Assembly: GCF_000515115.1 (NCBI RefSeq)
Contig: NZ_AZXF01000005.1
Span: 124,001 to 188,000, forward strand
Direction: 5' to 3'
From: Nocardiopsis sp. CNT312
GTDB taxonomy: Bacteria; Actinomycetota; Actinomycetes; Streptosporangiales; Streptosporangiaceae
Length of the DNA: 64,000 nucleotides
Shown: in pieces, positions 8,219-18,673 of the stretch
Numbering within the stretch: position 1 is the first letter of the stretch
Layout of the letters: each line of letters begins with the position of its first letter
Made by a program: the position numbers and the translations under genes
The notes under the pieces: model-generated
What the model was told of the DNA's origin: nothing
The model's database searches: none
Seen by the model: the letters and a program-made list of their open reading frames with translations, nothing else

Positions 8219-8866
8219 TCAGGGCTGTAGACGGGTCGTGGTCCAGCCATGGGGTGTCAGGTCGTAGCGGAGCCTGCGGTGCAGGCGTTCGGGGTCGGCG
8301 GACCAGAACTCGACCTCCGCCGGTTCCAGGAGATAGCCGACGAACCGTTCCGGCCGGGGCAGGGGTCTCCCGCCCAGGCGCCGGGCCTCGGCACCCAACC
8401 GGGCGGGGTCCTCGAGCGGGTCGCTCTGGTGGGAGACCGCCGTCATGGAGTGCAGGGGGACGGGCCGGGAGTCCCACATCCGCTGTGACTCGGTCTCGGG
8501 CAGGGGTGCCACCGGTCCGGAGAGGACCAGTTGCCGTGCGGCCTCCCGCCAGTACAGGACTCCCGAGGCCCAGCCGGTCTCGGCGATCTGCCTCCCCTTG
8601 CGGCTGGTGCTGTGGGTGGAGAAGACCAGGCCCTGTTCGGAGGCCTCCACCACGGCGACCATCCGGTTGGAGGCGCGCCCGCGAGCGTCGGCGGTGGCCA
8701 AGGCGAGGGCCCGCGGCTCCCGGACTCCGCGCTCCTCCGCCGAGGCGATCCAGGCACGGACCAGCCCCATGGGTTCGGCCGGCGGCTCCCCGTACTCGGG
8801 GAAGCCCCACTCCATCTCACCTGTCAGTGTCTCGAACCTGCTGCTCACGCCCGTCCTCTCAGACAC
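8219..8866 (-). CDS. phzG: Phenazine biosynthesis FMN-dependent oxidase PhzG
   Basis: Pyridoxamine-phosphate-oxidase-fold flavoprotein of up to 215 residues. It oxidises the reduced tricyclic intermediates made after PhzF and PhzB act, giving phenazine-1-carboxylic and phenazine-1,6-dicarboxylic acids. PhzG hallmarks visible are FPEYGEPPAEPM, REPRALALATADARGR, VFSTHSTSRKGRQ, ASGVLYWRE and the C-terminal ERLHRRLRYD with RLQP at the end. The GTG at 8866 overlaps the phzF stop by eight bases. A second GTG at 8848 has AGAGGA six bases upstream and may be the true start (209 residues). Confidence 0.93.
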   Translation of the reverse strand: MSERTGVSSRFETLTGEMEWGFPEYGEPPAEPMGLVRAWIASAEERGVREPRALALATADARGRASNRMVAVVEASEQGLVFSTHSTSRKGRQIAETGWASGVLYWREAARQLVLSGPVAPLPETESQRMWDSRPVPLHSMTAVSHQSDPLEDPARLGAEARRLGGRPLPRPERFVGYLLEPAEVEFWSADPERLHRRLRYDLTPHGWTTTRLQP

Positions 8867-9725
8867 AGATCGTTCCTCGGGCCACGGTGACGCCCCCGCC
8901 CCTGACGCGGACGGCGTCGACGCGGTCCCCGCTTCCCTCGGCCAGGGCCCGCATCAGCGACGGCCGTCCCATATCGAGGCCCTGGTGGATGTCGATCCAC
9001 CGACCGAACTCCGCGCGGCCGTGGCGGGCGAGATGGACGGCGAGCGGCCCGGCCGCCGAGCCCGTCGCCGCGTCCTCGGTCACTCCGTAGGCGGGGGAGA
9101 ACATCCGGCTCCGCCAGTGCGTTCCCGATCCCGCGTAGCAGTTGGCCGCCATGTCCTCGAACTCCGCCAGCGCGCGGTGGTCAGGCCGCAGCGCGGAGAG
9201 CGCTTCGAAGCTCTCCAGCCCGACGAAGACGTGCCGGGGCCCGTTGACGTAGATCTCCACAGGCGCTTCCGGGGGCGGCGCGCCGAGGGCGGCCACCAGT
9301 GCGTCGGCACGGTCGAACACCTCCCACGTGGGGACGGGCTGCTCCATCTCCGCGCCGCGGACCCGGCCGTCGACACGGTCGAGCACGAAGTCGATGACGC
9401 CCACCCGCGTCTCCAGCCGGAGGTGGTCGCCCTCCACGGCCCCGCCCAGGGCGATGGCCGTTCCGAGGAGGGGGTGCCCGGCGAAGGGGAGTTCGTTGAC
9501 CGGGGTGAAGATGCGCACGCGTGCGTCACCACCCTGTCGGGGCGAGAGCACGAAGGTGACCTCCGACAGGTTCATCTCCTTGCCGATCGCCTGCATGCAC
9601 TCTGCCGTGAGGTCGTCCGCGTCGAAGAAGACGGCAACGGGGTTGCCCCGCAACGGGGTGTCGGTGAAGGCGTCGACGACGACATAGGGGTGTGTCCGGT
9701 CCGTTTCCGCGCGCGGTCCCGTCAT
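8859..9725 (-). CDS. phzF: Phenazine biosynthesis isomerase PhzF
   Basis: A 288-residue isomerase with the diaminopimelate-epimerase fold. It converts trans-2,3-dihydro-3-hydroxyanthranilate to the aminoketone that dimerises into the phenazine skeleton. The catalytic glutamate sits in MNLSEVTFVL (Glu55). Other family motifs are DAFTDTPLRGNPVAV near the N-terminus, NELPFAGHPLLGTA in the middle and GVTEDAATGSAAGPLAVHL in the second domain. The ATG overlaps the phzE stop as ATGA, so translation is probably coupled. Confidence 0.95.
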   Translation of the reverse strand: MTGPRAETDRTHPYVVVDAFTDTPLRGNPVAVFFDADDLTAECMQAIGKEMNLSEVTFVLSPRQGGDARVRIFTPVNELPFAGHPLLGTAIALGGAVEGDHLRLETRVGVIDFVLDRVDGRVRGAEMEQPVPTWEVFDRADALVAALGAPPPEAPVEIYVNGPRHVFVGLESFEALSALRPDHRALAEFEDMAANCYAGSGTHWRSRMFSPAYGVTEDAATGSAAGPLAVHLARHGRAEFGRWIDIHQGLDMGRPSLMRALAEGSGDRVDAVRVRGGGVTVARGTICV

Positions 9726-11638
9726 GGGCTGAGCACCCTCCTGAGAGATGAGCCGATGATGTGCGGACCGTTCTGGGTGAGCACGGACTCGGCGTGGAAC
9801 TGCAACGAGGCGAAGCGGGGGCCGCGCAACGCGTGCACCTCGCCGGATCCGGGGTCCCGGCAGACCTCGATCTGCCCGAGGCCGTCGGCGCTGAGCACGT
9901 CCACCGGTGACCGGGCCACGAAGGTGTTGTAGAAACCCACCCTTTGCCGGTCCCCGAAGAGGTCGATCTCCTGTTGGACGCCCTGGTTGGGCGAGTCGCG
10001 GCGGTGGAGCCCGAACCCCAGGCGCCCGCTCAGGACCTGGTGGCTCAGGCAGACCGCCAGGAAGGGCCGGCGATCGGCCAGGAGGGCGTCCACAGCCGTG
10101 GTGATGCGGGCGATCCTCGGGGCCCGTGTGTCGCGGGGGTCACCGGGCCCGGGTCCCATGACGACGAGGTCGTGGCCGTCCAAGGACGGGACCTCGTCGT
10201 AGCGGCGCACCGTCACCGACATGCCCATGCGGCGCAACTGGTGGTCGAGCATCGCCGTGAAGGTGTCCTCCGCGTCGACGACCAGCACCCTGCGCCCTGT
10301 GAGCTCCGGAAAGGCGGAGGCCGCCGCCGTGTCGTCCAGCCAGAAACCCGCGATGCCGGCGTTGCGGCGCCGCAGAGCGTCGCGCACCTCCGGGCGTGAG
10401 CCGAGCCGGTCGGTGCCGCCCCTCACCGCGGCCAGCAGCCCGGCCGCCTTGGCCCGGGTCTCCTCGACCTCGGAGTCCGGATCGGAATGGCGGACGAGCG
10501 TGGAGCCGACCCCGATGGAGAGCCGGCCGCGGGCGTCGATATCGGCGGTGCGGATGAGGATGGAGGAGTCGAGGGTCCGTCTTCCGAAGTCATCGCGTCC
10601 GATGAGGGCGGCCACCCCGCTGTAGTAGCCCCTCCCCCCGGGTTCGTGCCTGCGGATCACCCGGCAGGCGTTCTCCAGCGGGCTGCCGGTGACGGTGGGC
10701 GCGAGCAGGGTGTCACGGAGTATGCCGCGGACGTCGCGGTCCGTCTCCCCGGTGATGAAGTACTCGGTGTGGGCCAGCCGGGCCATCTGTTTGAGGTGTG
10801 GGCCGCTGACCCGGACACCTGGGGCGCAGATCCGCGTCATCATCTTGAGCTCCTCGTCCAGGACCATGTAGAGCTCGTCGGACTCCTTCCGGTCGGACAG
10901 GAAGTCCATGACCTCCGAAACCGTGGGGCCGGAGGCGGGGTAGCGGTACGTACCGCTGATGGGGTTCATCGTGGCGCGGCCGTCCCGCAGGGTGATGTGC
11001 CGCTCCGGTGTGGCGCCCACGAAGGTCCGCGTCCCTGTGTGGATGATGAAGGTCCAGTACGACCCCACCTCGACCTCCAGCAGTCGCCGGAAGACGGACA
11101 GGGCGCGGTGCACCGTGTAGTCGTCGATCCTGGCGACGAAGGACCGCTTGATGACGAAGTTGGCGCCCTCACCTGTTCCGATCGCCTCCTTGACGACCGT
11201 GCGGACGGTCTCCGCGTACTCGTCGTCACCGGTGTCGAACCCCTCGTCGAACAGGTGGACCGGCAGGTCGGGGAGCCGTGTCAGTGCCTCGGCCACGGTG
11301 ACCGTCTCCTGCGCCACCACAGCCATCGTGATCAGCGGCTCCCCGTCGTCGACGCACTCGAACCCGCGTTCGGTGATCTGCCGGTAGGGGATCAGTGCCA
11401 GGACCTCGTGGCACGCACGCCCCGCACCGTCGGCCCCGGGCTCCGAGGGTTCGGGCCCGGGCGCTCGGATGTCGGAGACCCAGGGAACGGAATCCACCTC
11501 CCCCACCAGGACGTCGAGCAGCCCCGGACCGCCCGCCCCGGGACGGAACAGGAGTGCGAAGGGCGGCTGCCCCGGGCTCAGCACCGTGTCGAAAGGGCGT
11601 GGTCCTTCCCCGGAGGGGGTGCCGTCGCGGACGCTCAT
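9722..11638 (-). CDS. phzE: 2-amino-2-deoxyisochorismate synthase PhzE
   Basis: A 638-residue fusion of a chorismate-using anthranilate-synthase-like domain (about 1-420) and a class I glutamine amidotransferase domain (about 450-638). It turns chorismate and glutamine-derived ammonia into 2-amino-2-deoxyisochorismate, the first committed phenazine step. The synthase half has [14 protein letters not shown] and [21 protein letters not shown]. The amidotransferase has Cys530 in [11 protein letters not shown] and the His615/Glu617 pair in LQFHAES. The ATG at 11638 overlaps the phzD stop as ATGA, and the gene overlaps phzF in the same way. The length is normal for PhzE. Confidence 0.96.
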   Translation of the reverse strand: MSVRDGTPSGEGPRPFDTVLSPGQPPFALLFRPGAGGPGLLDVLVGEVDSVPWVSDIRAPGPEPSEPGADGAGRACHEVLALIPYRQITERGFECVDDGEPLITMAVVAQETVTVAEALTRLPDLPVHLFDEGFDTGDDEYAETVRTVVKEAIGTGEGANFVIKRSFVARIDDYTVHRALSVFRRLLEVEVGSYWTFIIHTGTRTFVGATPERHITLRDGRATMNPISGTYRYPASGPTVSEVMDFLSDRKESDELYMVLDEELKMMTRICAPGVRVSGPHLKQMARLAHTEYFITGETDRDVRGILRDTLLAPTVTGSPLENACRVIRRHEPGGRGYYSGVAALIGRDDFGRRTLDSSILIRTADIDARGRLSIGVGSTLVRHSDPDSEVEETRAKAAGLLAAVRGGTDRLGSRPEVRDALRRRNAGIAGFWLDDTAAASAFPELTGRRVLVVDAEDTFTAMLDHQLRRMGMSVTVRRYDEVPSLDGHDLVVMGPGPGDPRDTRAPRIARITTAVDALLADRRPFLAVCLSHQVLSGRLGFGLHRRDSPNQGVQQEIDLFGDRQRVGFYNTFVARSPVDVLSADGLGQIEVCRDPGSGEVHALRGPRFASLQFHAESVLTQNGPHIIGSSLRRVLSP

Positions 11639-12261
11639 ACCAGCACCTCCGCCGTGTCGAGGACGACCGCGCAACGCCGGGCGGCGTATCTCAGGGCCAT
11701 GAGGTGCTCCTCCTCAGTGAAGTCGGCCACGGCATCGGCGACCAGGAAGGTCTGAAGGTCGTGGGCGAAGGCGTCGTTGGCGGTCATCAACACCCCGACG
11801 TGGGCGTACACCCCGCATATGATCAACTGGTCCCGGCCGCTCCGCCGGATCAGCTCCAGGAGCTCGGAGCGGTGGAAAGCGCTGTAGCGCCACTTGTCGA
11901 GCACCCAGTCGCCCGGCACCGGCGCCAGCTCGTCGACCACCTGCCGGTCCTCGGGTGTCCTGCGCATACCGGGTCCCCAGAAATCTTTGAGGAGTCCTCT
12001 CTGCTCCTCGCTCATGCCACCGGGCTGGGCCGTGTACCCCACTGGAACGCCGAGCCGGGCGGCGCGGTCACGCAGTGCTGCCGTATTGCCGATCAGGCCG
12101 CTGCGGAGGCTCTCGGGGAGGGGCTTGAGGAAGAAGCGCTGCATGTCGTGGACGAGGAGCACCGCACGGTCGGGATCGGGTGTCCAGGAAGCGGTGTTGG
12201 CCGGCAGGTCCGAGACGGTGGGAAGCGTGTAGGGCTCGATCTGGGGGATGCCGGGGGCCAT
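11635..12261 (-). CDS. phzD: 2,3-dihydro-3-hydroxyanthranilate-forming isochorismatase PhzD
   Basis: Isochorismatase-fold hydrolase of 208 residues. It removes pyruvate from aminodeoxyisochorismate to give trans-2,3-dihydro-3-hydroxyanthranilate. The catalytic aspartate is in [10 protein letters not shown] (Asp39) and the lysine in LDKWRYSAF (Lys123). [20 protein letters not shown] and [10 protein letters not shown] also match known PhzD proteins closely. I chose the ATG at 12261 because it gives the normal length and has GAGG just upstream. A GTG at 12273 that overlaps the phzC stop (GTGA) is an alternative adding four residues. Confidence 0.95.
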   Translation of the reverse strand: MAPGIPQIEPYTLPTVSDLPANTASWTPDPDRAVLLVHDMQRFFLKPLPESLRSGLIGNTAALRDRAARLGVPVGYTAQPGGMSEEQRGLLKDFWGPGMRRTPEDRQVVDELAPVPGDWVLDKWRYSAFHRSELLELIRRSGRDQLIICGVYAHVGVLMTANDAFAHDLQTFLVADAVADFTEEEHLMALRYAARRCAVVLDTAEVLV

Positions 12262-12269
12262 GGGGGTCC

Positions 12270-13469
12270 TCACCGTTGGGGACCTCCGTTCGGCCGGCTC
12301 CACGCGGAGACCACGGAGACCGCCTGGCCGACGGTGAGCCGGGGGTCGCAGAAGCTCGTGTACCGCTCCCCCACACGGGCCAGCCCGCTCTCGTCGTCGG
12401 CGCACTCGGTGACGTCTTCGGGGGTGGTCTCCAGGTGCAGTCCCCCGGGGACCCCTCCCGCCTCTTCGACCAGGCCCGGGAACAGGCGGACCTCCCGTTC
12501 GAGTGTTTCCACCACACGGGACTTGTGGCCGTCCCCAGTGGTGACCGTGTTGCCGTGCATGGGGTCGCAGAGCCATATGACGGGGTGCCCCGCCCCTGCC
12601 ACGCTCCGCACGAGCGGTGGCAGGCGGTCGGCGACGCGGCCCGCACCCATCCGGGCGATCAGGGTCAGCCGTCCGGGTTCCCGTCCGGGATCGAGCCGTT
12701 CGCAGAGGGCGAGCAGTTCCTCCCGGTCCGCCGCGGGCCCGACCTTGCAGGCGACGGGATTGTCGACCTCCGCCAGCAGGGAGACGTGGGGGCCGTCCAC
12801 CTGCCGGGTCCGATCGCCGATCCACGGCCAATGGGTGGAGCCGAGAACCGGACGGTCGGTCAGTGCGGTGTCGTGGCGTACGAGGGGGAGCTCGTAGTCG
12901 AGGAGGAGGGCCTCGTGGCTCGTCCACACCGGCGGGTCGTTGGCCGAGCGGATGGAGGAACCACACCAGCCCAGGTGTTCCATGATGTCGCCGGCCGCCA
13001 TGTACCCGGTCAGGAGGCGCAGTGGGTCGGGGCGGCGGCTCTCGAAGGTCGGCGAAGAGCCGTTCACCAGATGACCCCGGAACACCGGGAGGGCCAGGCC
13101 CCCCACATCCTCCGTCGCGTTGGAGCGGGGCTTGGCGAACTGGCCGCCGATGCGGCCGACTCGCAGCACCGGCCTGCGTTCGGCCATGCGGAGCGTACCG
13201 GCCAGCACGTCGAGCAGGGCGGACTTCTCCTGGACGTGTTCTCGGGTGGATTCCACGGGGTTCTCCGCGCAGTCCCCGGCCTGCACGACGAGGGACCGCC
13301 CGGCCGCGACCTCCGCCAGCAGCGAGCGCAGAGCCGTGACGTCCTCGGCCCTGACGAGAGGGCTGCGCATGGCCAGGGCCTCCCGCACCCGCTGCACCTG
13401 CGCGGTGTCGGTCCAGTCGGGCTGTTGCCGGGCCTCCTCGGCCCGGATGTTCAGCGTTACGTTGTTCAC
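12270..13469 (-). CDS. phzC: Class II 3-deoxy-D-arabino-heptulosonate 7-phosphate synthase PhzC
   Basis: A 399-residue plant-type (class II) DAHP synthase. It joins phosphoenolpyruvate and erythrose 4-phosphate, raising shikimate flow toward chorismate for phenazine synthesis. Recognisable motifs are [56 protein letters not shown] and CDPMHGNT. PhzC proteins are shorter than housekeeping class II enzymes, as here, and usually lack tight aromatic feedback control. The GTG start at 13469 follows phzB by 83 bases; its ribosome site is weak (GAGAGAGA). The stop overlaps the possible GTG start of phzD. Confidence 0.95.
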   Translation of the reverse strand: MNNVTLNIRAEEARQQPDWTDTAQVQRVREALAMRSPLVRAEDVTALRSLLAEVAAGRSLVVQAGDCAENPVESTREHVQEKSALLDVLAGTLRMAERRPVLRVGRIGGQFAKPRSNATEDVGGLALPVFRGHLVNGSSPTFESRRPDPLRLLTGYMAAGDIMEHLGWCGSSIRSANDPPVWTSHEALLLDYELPLVRHDTALTDRPVLGSTHWPWIGDRTRQVDGPHVSLLAEVDNPVACKVGPAADREELLALCERLDPGREPGRLTLIARMGAGRVADRLPPLVRSVAGAGHPVIWLCDPMHGNTVTTGDGHKSRVVETLEREVRLFPGLVEEAGGVPGGLHLETTPEDVTECADDESGLARVGERYTSFCDPRLTVGQAVSVVSAWSRPNGGPQR

Positions 13470-13552
13470 CGGTCTCTCTCTCAGTTCGCTGTGCGGGCAC
13501 GGGCACCCGCGGAGAACGCCCTGTCCGCCGAGCCCCGGGCAGCGGCGCGCGG

Positions 13553-14041
13553 TCAGGTGGGGATGCCCTCGCGCCTGATCGTCGGGGCGGGGATTCCCAG
13601 GGCCCGGAGCTGCTCGAAGGGGTTCATGAACTCGCGCTGCTGCCGGATCCTTCCGTTCTCGAAGTGGAAGGAGTGCAGGAAGTGGTTCCGGTAGTGGCCC
13701 TCGGGATAGCCTTCGAACCGGATCAGGCCCTCGCCATCGCACTCGACCCAGAAGAAGTCCGGGTCCTGGGTCTCGAAGACCTCCACGTTGGTCCAGACCC
13801 AGTCGGGAAAGCACGCCAGTGACCAGACCGCGTGTTCGGCCAGGCGGTCCCGTCCGCGGATAACGATGGGCTCACCGGTGTCGTTGGTCCAGAGGCCGCC
13901 GACCCCGTCCTCGGTGAACAGCAGGTGGCGTTCGAGGCGGTCCTGGCCCTTGCAGTCCATGTACCGCTCGACGACCGCTCTGTTGCGCCGCCTGGTCTCG
14001 TTCTGTTCCTCGTCGCCGGGGAATCCGTGGTTCTCGGACAC
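13553..14041 (-). CDS. phzB: Phenazine biosynthesis protein PhzB (PhzA/B family)
   Basis: A small NTF2-fold protein of 162 residues that promotes condensation of two PhzF-product molecules. [75 protein letters not shown] and the C-terminal IRREGIPT are all near-identical to known PhzB. Pseudomonas carries two copies (phzA and phzB); only one is present here, as in most other phenazine producers. The GTG at 14041 has AAGGAAGG eight bases upstream. It is the first biosynthetic gene of the minus-strand operon. Confidence 0.95.
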   Translation of the reverse strand: MSENHGFPGDEEQNETRRRNRAVVERYMDCKGQDRLERHLLFTEDGVGGLWTNDTGEPIVIRGRDRLAEHAVWSLACFPDWVWTNVEVFETQDPDFFWVECDGEGLIRFEGYPEGHYRNHFLHSFHFENGRIRQQREFMNPFEQLRALGIPAPTIRREGIPT

Positions 14042-14119
14042 GATCGGGCCTTCCTTTCTCGCTTCTTCTGTGGAGCCGGTGCGGGCACGGCACCGGGTAC
14101 GGGCGGGGCGCACGGAGGA

Positions 14120-15166
14120 TCAGCCGTGGCCTTCGGGTTCGCAGGGCACCATGTCCGCCAGCTGTCTCAGGTCCTGGGAGCGCTGGAGAACGACGGACCT
14201 GATGAGGGGCACGCAGTGGCCCGGGACCGCCTTGGCGAGCTCCTCCCACCGGTCCCGGTTCATCTCGGTCACCATGAGGACGCGCAGCAGGGCCCGCCCA
14301 GTCTCCGTCGCTCTCAGAGAGGGGTCCCTGGCCAGCTTGCGGACCGCCTCCGCCGTCGCGGGCTCGGTCCGGGGGCGCGGCTCGGCGGTGCCGGTGTCCG
14401 GTTCCCGCTCGGCGTCGGGGGCGCTGGAGCCGGTCCAGGGCGCACGGCCGCGCAGCCGTTCGGGGACGGGACTGCTCCCGCGTTCGACGCGCTTGCGGAC
14501 GTCGCGGACGGTACCGACCGACAGCCTGGTCCTTCGGGACACCTCACGCAGCGACATCCGCGGGTCCGCGGTGAGCAGTTCCGCGGCGACCAACCGCCCC
14601 TCGGCGCTGTTGACCGGCCTGATCCTCCCGTCCCGCCCGATGCGGGCGGCGTGCTCCGGCCCGAGGGACTCCGATTCCCGGCGGATTCGTCCCACCGTCT
14701 TGGCGTTGAGCCCCACCCTCTCCGCGATCGCCCGGTCAGACCACTGCGGGTGGGATCCGATGATGCGCTCCGCCGCGGTCTTGCGCTCCTTGAGCGTGAG
14801 CGGGAGACCGTGCCTCACGTTGAGTTGGACGGCGAGGACAAAAGCGTCCTCGTCACTTCCATCGAAGAAACGAACCGGTATCTCAACAAACCCCCTCAAC
14901 ACAGCCGCACGCATCCTGTGGGCACCGTCGATGACACGCATGGTCCGGCGGTGCACGATGATCGGGTCGATCAGGCCCCCCGCCTCCACGAGAAGGCGCA
15001 CGTGTGCCGGGTCCTCCACCTGTTCGCGTGCGGACATCGCGGCTCCGACCTCGGATATCGGAATGGTTCGCCGGGGTAGGCCGCGTATCAGGGTCTCCAC
15101 GTCTCCGCGGAGTCCTTTCCCTCTGCCCTCTGCCACACGTACAGGGGCCTCGGTGTGTGTGATCAC
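14120..15166 (-). CDS. StrR/ParB-fold transcriptional regulator, probable phenazine cluster activator
   Basis: A DNA-binding protein of about 348 residues, close to StrR's length. A ParB/sulfiredoxin-like N-terminal domain (DPIIVHRRTMRVIDGAHRMRA, VRFFDGSDEDAFVLAVQLNV) is followed by a helix-turn-helix (AIAERVGLNAKTVGRIRRE) and a second HTH-like region (LREVSRRTRLSVGTVRDVRKR). StrR-type proteins activate secondary-metabolite operons through long inverted repeats. The gene lies 78 bases upstream of phzB on the same strand. The start is uncertain; GTG at 15166 is the best-placed codon before the conserved region, but the only ribosome site (AAGGG) is far from it. Plasmid partition is unlikely because there is no ParA gene. 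Confidence 0.8.
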   Translation of the reverse strand: MITHTEAPVRVAEGRGKGLRGDVETLIRGLPRRTIPISEVGAAMSAREQVEDPAHVRLLVEAGGLIDPIIVHRRTMRVIDGAHRMRAAVLRGFVEIPVRFFDGSDEDAFVLAVQLNVRHGLPLTLKERKTAAERIIGSHPQWSDRAIAERVGLNAKTVGRIRRESESLGPEHAARIGRDGRIRPVNSAEGRLVAAELLTADPRMSLREVSRRTRLSVGTVRDVRKRVERGSSPVPERLRGRAPWTGSSAPDAEREPDTGTAEPRPRTEPATAEAVRKLARDPSLRATETGRALLRVLMVTEMNRDRWEELAKAVPGHCVPLIRSVVLQRSQDLRQLADMVPCEPEGHG

Positions 15167-15661
15167 GGCAAGAATTTTCCCTTCGCGCAGTGGCTGTGGA
15201 GACAGGAGTGGTTCCAGGCCATGGCAGGAGCACAGCCCGGAAACCGCATCCACAAGGGCGCGCTCCCAAACGGCGAGTGGAGGAAACACCGCCGACCGAC
15301 CCGAAGCGAACACCGGCCACCAATGAAAAGACAGATCCCCCGGAAGCGCAAGTGCACAAGTTCACGGCCCCCAAGACGAAATGGAACGGAAATTTCGGCT
15401 TCGACCTGGGAAAACCGAAACTTCCCGGCACCTTGAGATCCGTCCAGCAGGAGTGGAAAGCGTCGACGCACCCTGCTCGCCGCCCCTCACACTTTCGTCT
15501 TTTCCAGAGGGGAATACGTCACAGAAGCATCAGGGGACACCCTTATCCGCACCCACCTCCGGAGTACCGCAATGGCGGTCACCTTCGCGCACCGCCGTCC
15601 GTCATAGGGATGAGGGCCGACCCGCGGCCCCGCACCCGAGAACTCTGCGAGAGGAGGCCCG
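15167..15661. other. Divergent regulatory region in the phenazine cluster
   Basis: About 495 bases between the regulator gene and the VOC gene, which are transcribed away from each other. No convincing coding sequence is visible. It is less GC-rich than its neighbours and contains an 11-bp inverted repeat (15388-15425). Promoters for both directions should lie here, but none has a clear -35/-10 pair. Confidence 0.5.
15388..15425. promoter_or_regulatory. Inverted repeat, candidate operator for the StrR-like regulator
   Basis: GGAAATTTCGG (15388-15398) and CCGAAACTTCC (15415-15425) are inverted copies with one mismatch, 16 bases apart. The layout (long arms, long spacer) is like StrR sites, but the words differ. 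Confidence 0.4.
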
Positions 15662-16057
15662 ATGCTCATCCACCCCCGACTCTCCGTCGTCTACACGAGC
15701 GACCGGGGCAGGACCCTGGACTTCCTGACGAGCGTGTTCGACTTCGAGATGGAGGTCGATGTCCCCCGGGGGGACGGCGGCCGATGGGTGGAGGTCCGCC
15801 TGCCGGGGGCCCAGACCAGCGTGGCGGTGGCCCTCATCGGGGCCGACGTCCTCGACAGGATGCGCGAGCAGACGGGGCGGATGTCCCAGGGCTGGTTCCA
15901 GTGCGAGGACCTCGACACCACGTGTGCCCGGGTCCGTGCCCGTGGAGCCGGGATCGTGGTCGCACCGCAGGAGACCCCCTGGCGGCCCGGCGGCCGGTGG
16001 GCACAGGTCCGCGGCTGGGACGGCAACCTCTACGGACTGGTCGAGGGAGGGCGGTAG
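15662..16057 (+). CDS. VOC-superfamily protein, possible phenazine-binding resistance protein
   Basis: A 131-residue single vicinal-oxygen-chelate (glyoxalase/bleomycin-resistance) protein with two paired beta-alpha-beta modules. The first begins LSVVYTSDRGRTLDFLTSVFDFEMEVDV and the second GWFQCEDLDTTCARVRARGAGIV, ending in WAQVRGWDGNLYGLVE. Metal ligands are not obvious, which favours binding over catalysis. The phenazine resistance protein EhpR of Pantoea has this fold and size and sequesters phenazines, so a self-protection role is a reasonable inference. GAGAGGAGG lies just upstream of the ATG. It could instead be an unrelated dioxygenase-like enzyme. Confidence 0.8.
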   Translation: MLIHPRLSVVYTSDRGRTLDFLTSVFDFEMEVDVPRGDGGRWVEVRLPGAQTSVAVALIGADVLDRMREQTGRMSQGWFQCEDLDTTCARVRARGAGIVVAPQETPWRPGGRWAQVRGWDGNLYGLVEGGR

Positions 16058-16455
16058 CGGCCGGAGCACAACCGAACGTTTTCCCCAGTTGCACACCGGC
16101 CGGCGCAGAGCTCACCGCCCGAGCCGCACGTCCTTCTCAAACGGGTCTTCGCCAGACCATCCGAACCCGCAGATCTCACACCTTGAAACCGGGAAGTCCA
16201 CCGACAGGAACACACTGCGGACACACGACGGAATCCGCAGCCACCACCCCGAAGGAGGGTCTACAGGAGAGGTCAAGGAGCCTCGGACCTGATCCGCGCA
16301 GCCTCAGGGAAAGATGAAACCGAGAAAAGGATCAACACTCGGGTCATCTATTCTTCACCTATGCCTTGAATCCATTTTTAGAACCCGAGAAAAAGTAGAC
16401 TAGAAAATCGCGAAAACGATGCGCTGACGACTTCACAGGTGTTAGATTCTGAGTC
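16058..16455. other. Intergenic region with an AT-rich patch before the ABM gene
   Basis: Roughly 400 bases with no supported gene. From about 16310 the sequence becomes clearly richer in A and T than the rest of the window. A 29-codon open frame (ATG 16314 to TAG 16403) lies within it but shows none of the third-position GC bias of the real genes. Confidence 0.45.
16443..16448 (+). promoter_or_regulatory. Candidate -10 box for leaderless transcription of the ABM gene
   Basis: TAGATT ends seven bases before the ATG at 16456, and no ribosome binding site precedes that ATG. This spacing would place the transcription start on the A of ATG. No clear -35 is visible. Confidence 0.35.
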
Positions 16456-16785
16456 ATGAGTGAAACTGTTATTCGCGCTGACGACGGACTCGTGACCTTC
16501 ATCAACGTCTTCGAGGTCGACCCCTCCGACCAGCAGGCCCTCGTCGACATCCTCAACGAGGGCATCGAGGAGGTCATGAGCGCCCGCCCCGGCTTCGTCT
16601 CGGCCACCGTCCTGCCCAGCAAGGACGGGAACCGGGTGGTCAACTATGCGCAGTGGAACAGCCCCGAGGACGTCCAGGCGACCATGGCGGACCCGCGTGC
16701 GCAGGGCTACGCGAAGAAGGCTGGTGCGCTGGCCGCGTCCGCCGCACCCGGCCTCTACGGCGTGGCCTCGGTGCACCGCGCCTGA
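16456..16785 (+). CDS. Antibiotic biosynthesis monooxygenase (ABM) domain protein
   Basis: A 109-residue single ABM-domain protein (ferredoxin-like dimeric barrel). LVTFINVFEVDPSDQQALVDILNEG is strand 1 and helix 1, ARPGFVSATVLPSKDGNRVVNYAQWNS the central hairpin, and ARPRAQ-like helix 2 follows. Members are cofactor-free oxygenases that act on polycyclic aromatics, or small quinone-related proteins. In this cluster it might oxidise or shield a phenazine intermediate; sequence alone does not say which. It lies between the VOC gene and the phzS-like gene on the same strand. No Shine-Dalgarno sequence precedes the ATG, so it is probably leaderless. Confidence 0.82.
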   Translation: MSETVIRADDGLVTFINVFEVDPSDQQALVDILNEGIEEVMSARPGFVSATVLPSKDGNRVVNYAQWNSPEDVQATMADPRAQGYAKKAGALAASAAPGLYGVASVHRA

Positions 16786-16828
16786 GGCAGGCGCACGGCC
16801 CCGGCCGGCCCGGTACGGGTCGGCCTGA

Positions 16829-18250
<1,422 letters not shown>

Positions 18251-18319
18251 CACCCGCGCGCCCCGCCGCTTCCCGGCCGTGCGACCGGTCCGCGGCGCCG
18301 AGAGGGGCGTAAGCGGCCG

Positions 18320-18673
18320 TCACGCGTCTGCGGACGGGGCGCGCGCCTGATCGCCCGGGCTTCGCCCTTCGTCGGGCTCAGCGCCGCTCCCGGAGTGCTC
18401 CGCAGCCCCGTGCGCCTCCTGGAGGTGGTCCTCGCGTGTCGCGCCCTCCTCCAGGAGGTCTCCGACCCCGGACCGGCGCCGCTCCAGCCGGCCCACGGCC
18501 GCGGTGGACATCCTGTCGCGCAGTCCGGACAGGAGGACGTAGGAGGCGAGGCCGCTGACGAGCCAGGCCAGCACCAGGGCCACCCACGCCCGTGCGCCGA
18601 ACAGATAGACCACCCCGAAGGCCGCCGCGAACAGCCCGAGGCGGGCAGCGGTATAAATCAGCCAGCTACGCAT
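18320..18673 (-). CDS. DUF4229 small membrane protein
   Basis: A 117-residue protein with two N-terminal transmembrane helices (LIYTAARLGLFAAAFGVVYLF and ALVLAWLVSGLASYVLLSG) and a charged cytoplasmic tail (LRDRMSTAAVGRLERRRSG). This matches the actinobacterial DUF4229 family, found near respiratory and menaquinone genes in many genomes. Function unknown. It converges with the phzS-like gene and marks the return to conserved chromosomal order after the phenazine cluster. Confidence 0.75.
   Translation of the reverse strand: MRSWLIYTAARLGLFAAAFGVVYLFGARAWVALVLAWLVSGLASYVLLSGLRDRMSTAAVGRLERRRSGVGDLLEEGATREDHLQEAHGAAEHSGSGAEPDEGRSPGDQARAPSADA

Noticed and set aside
14120-15166. ParB-fold protein considered as a plasmid or chromosome partition protein
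   Set aside because: There is no ParA gene or parS-like palindrome nearby, and the protein's length and biosynthetic context fit a StrR-type regulator.
16314-16403. 29-codon open frame with a ribosome-site-like AGGG upstream, in the AT-rich patch before the ABM gene
   Set aside because: It has none of the GC-rich third positions of the real genes and no recognisable sequence, so chance is likelier. It was considered as a leader peptide.
18251-18319. Gap between the convergent phzS-like and DUF4229 genes searched for a terminator
   Set aside because: Only short, imperfect complementary words (such as CCGCTT/AAGCGG) were found, so no terminator is called.
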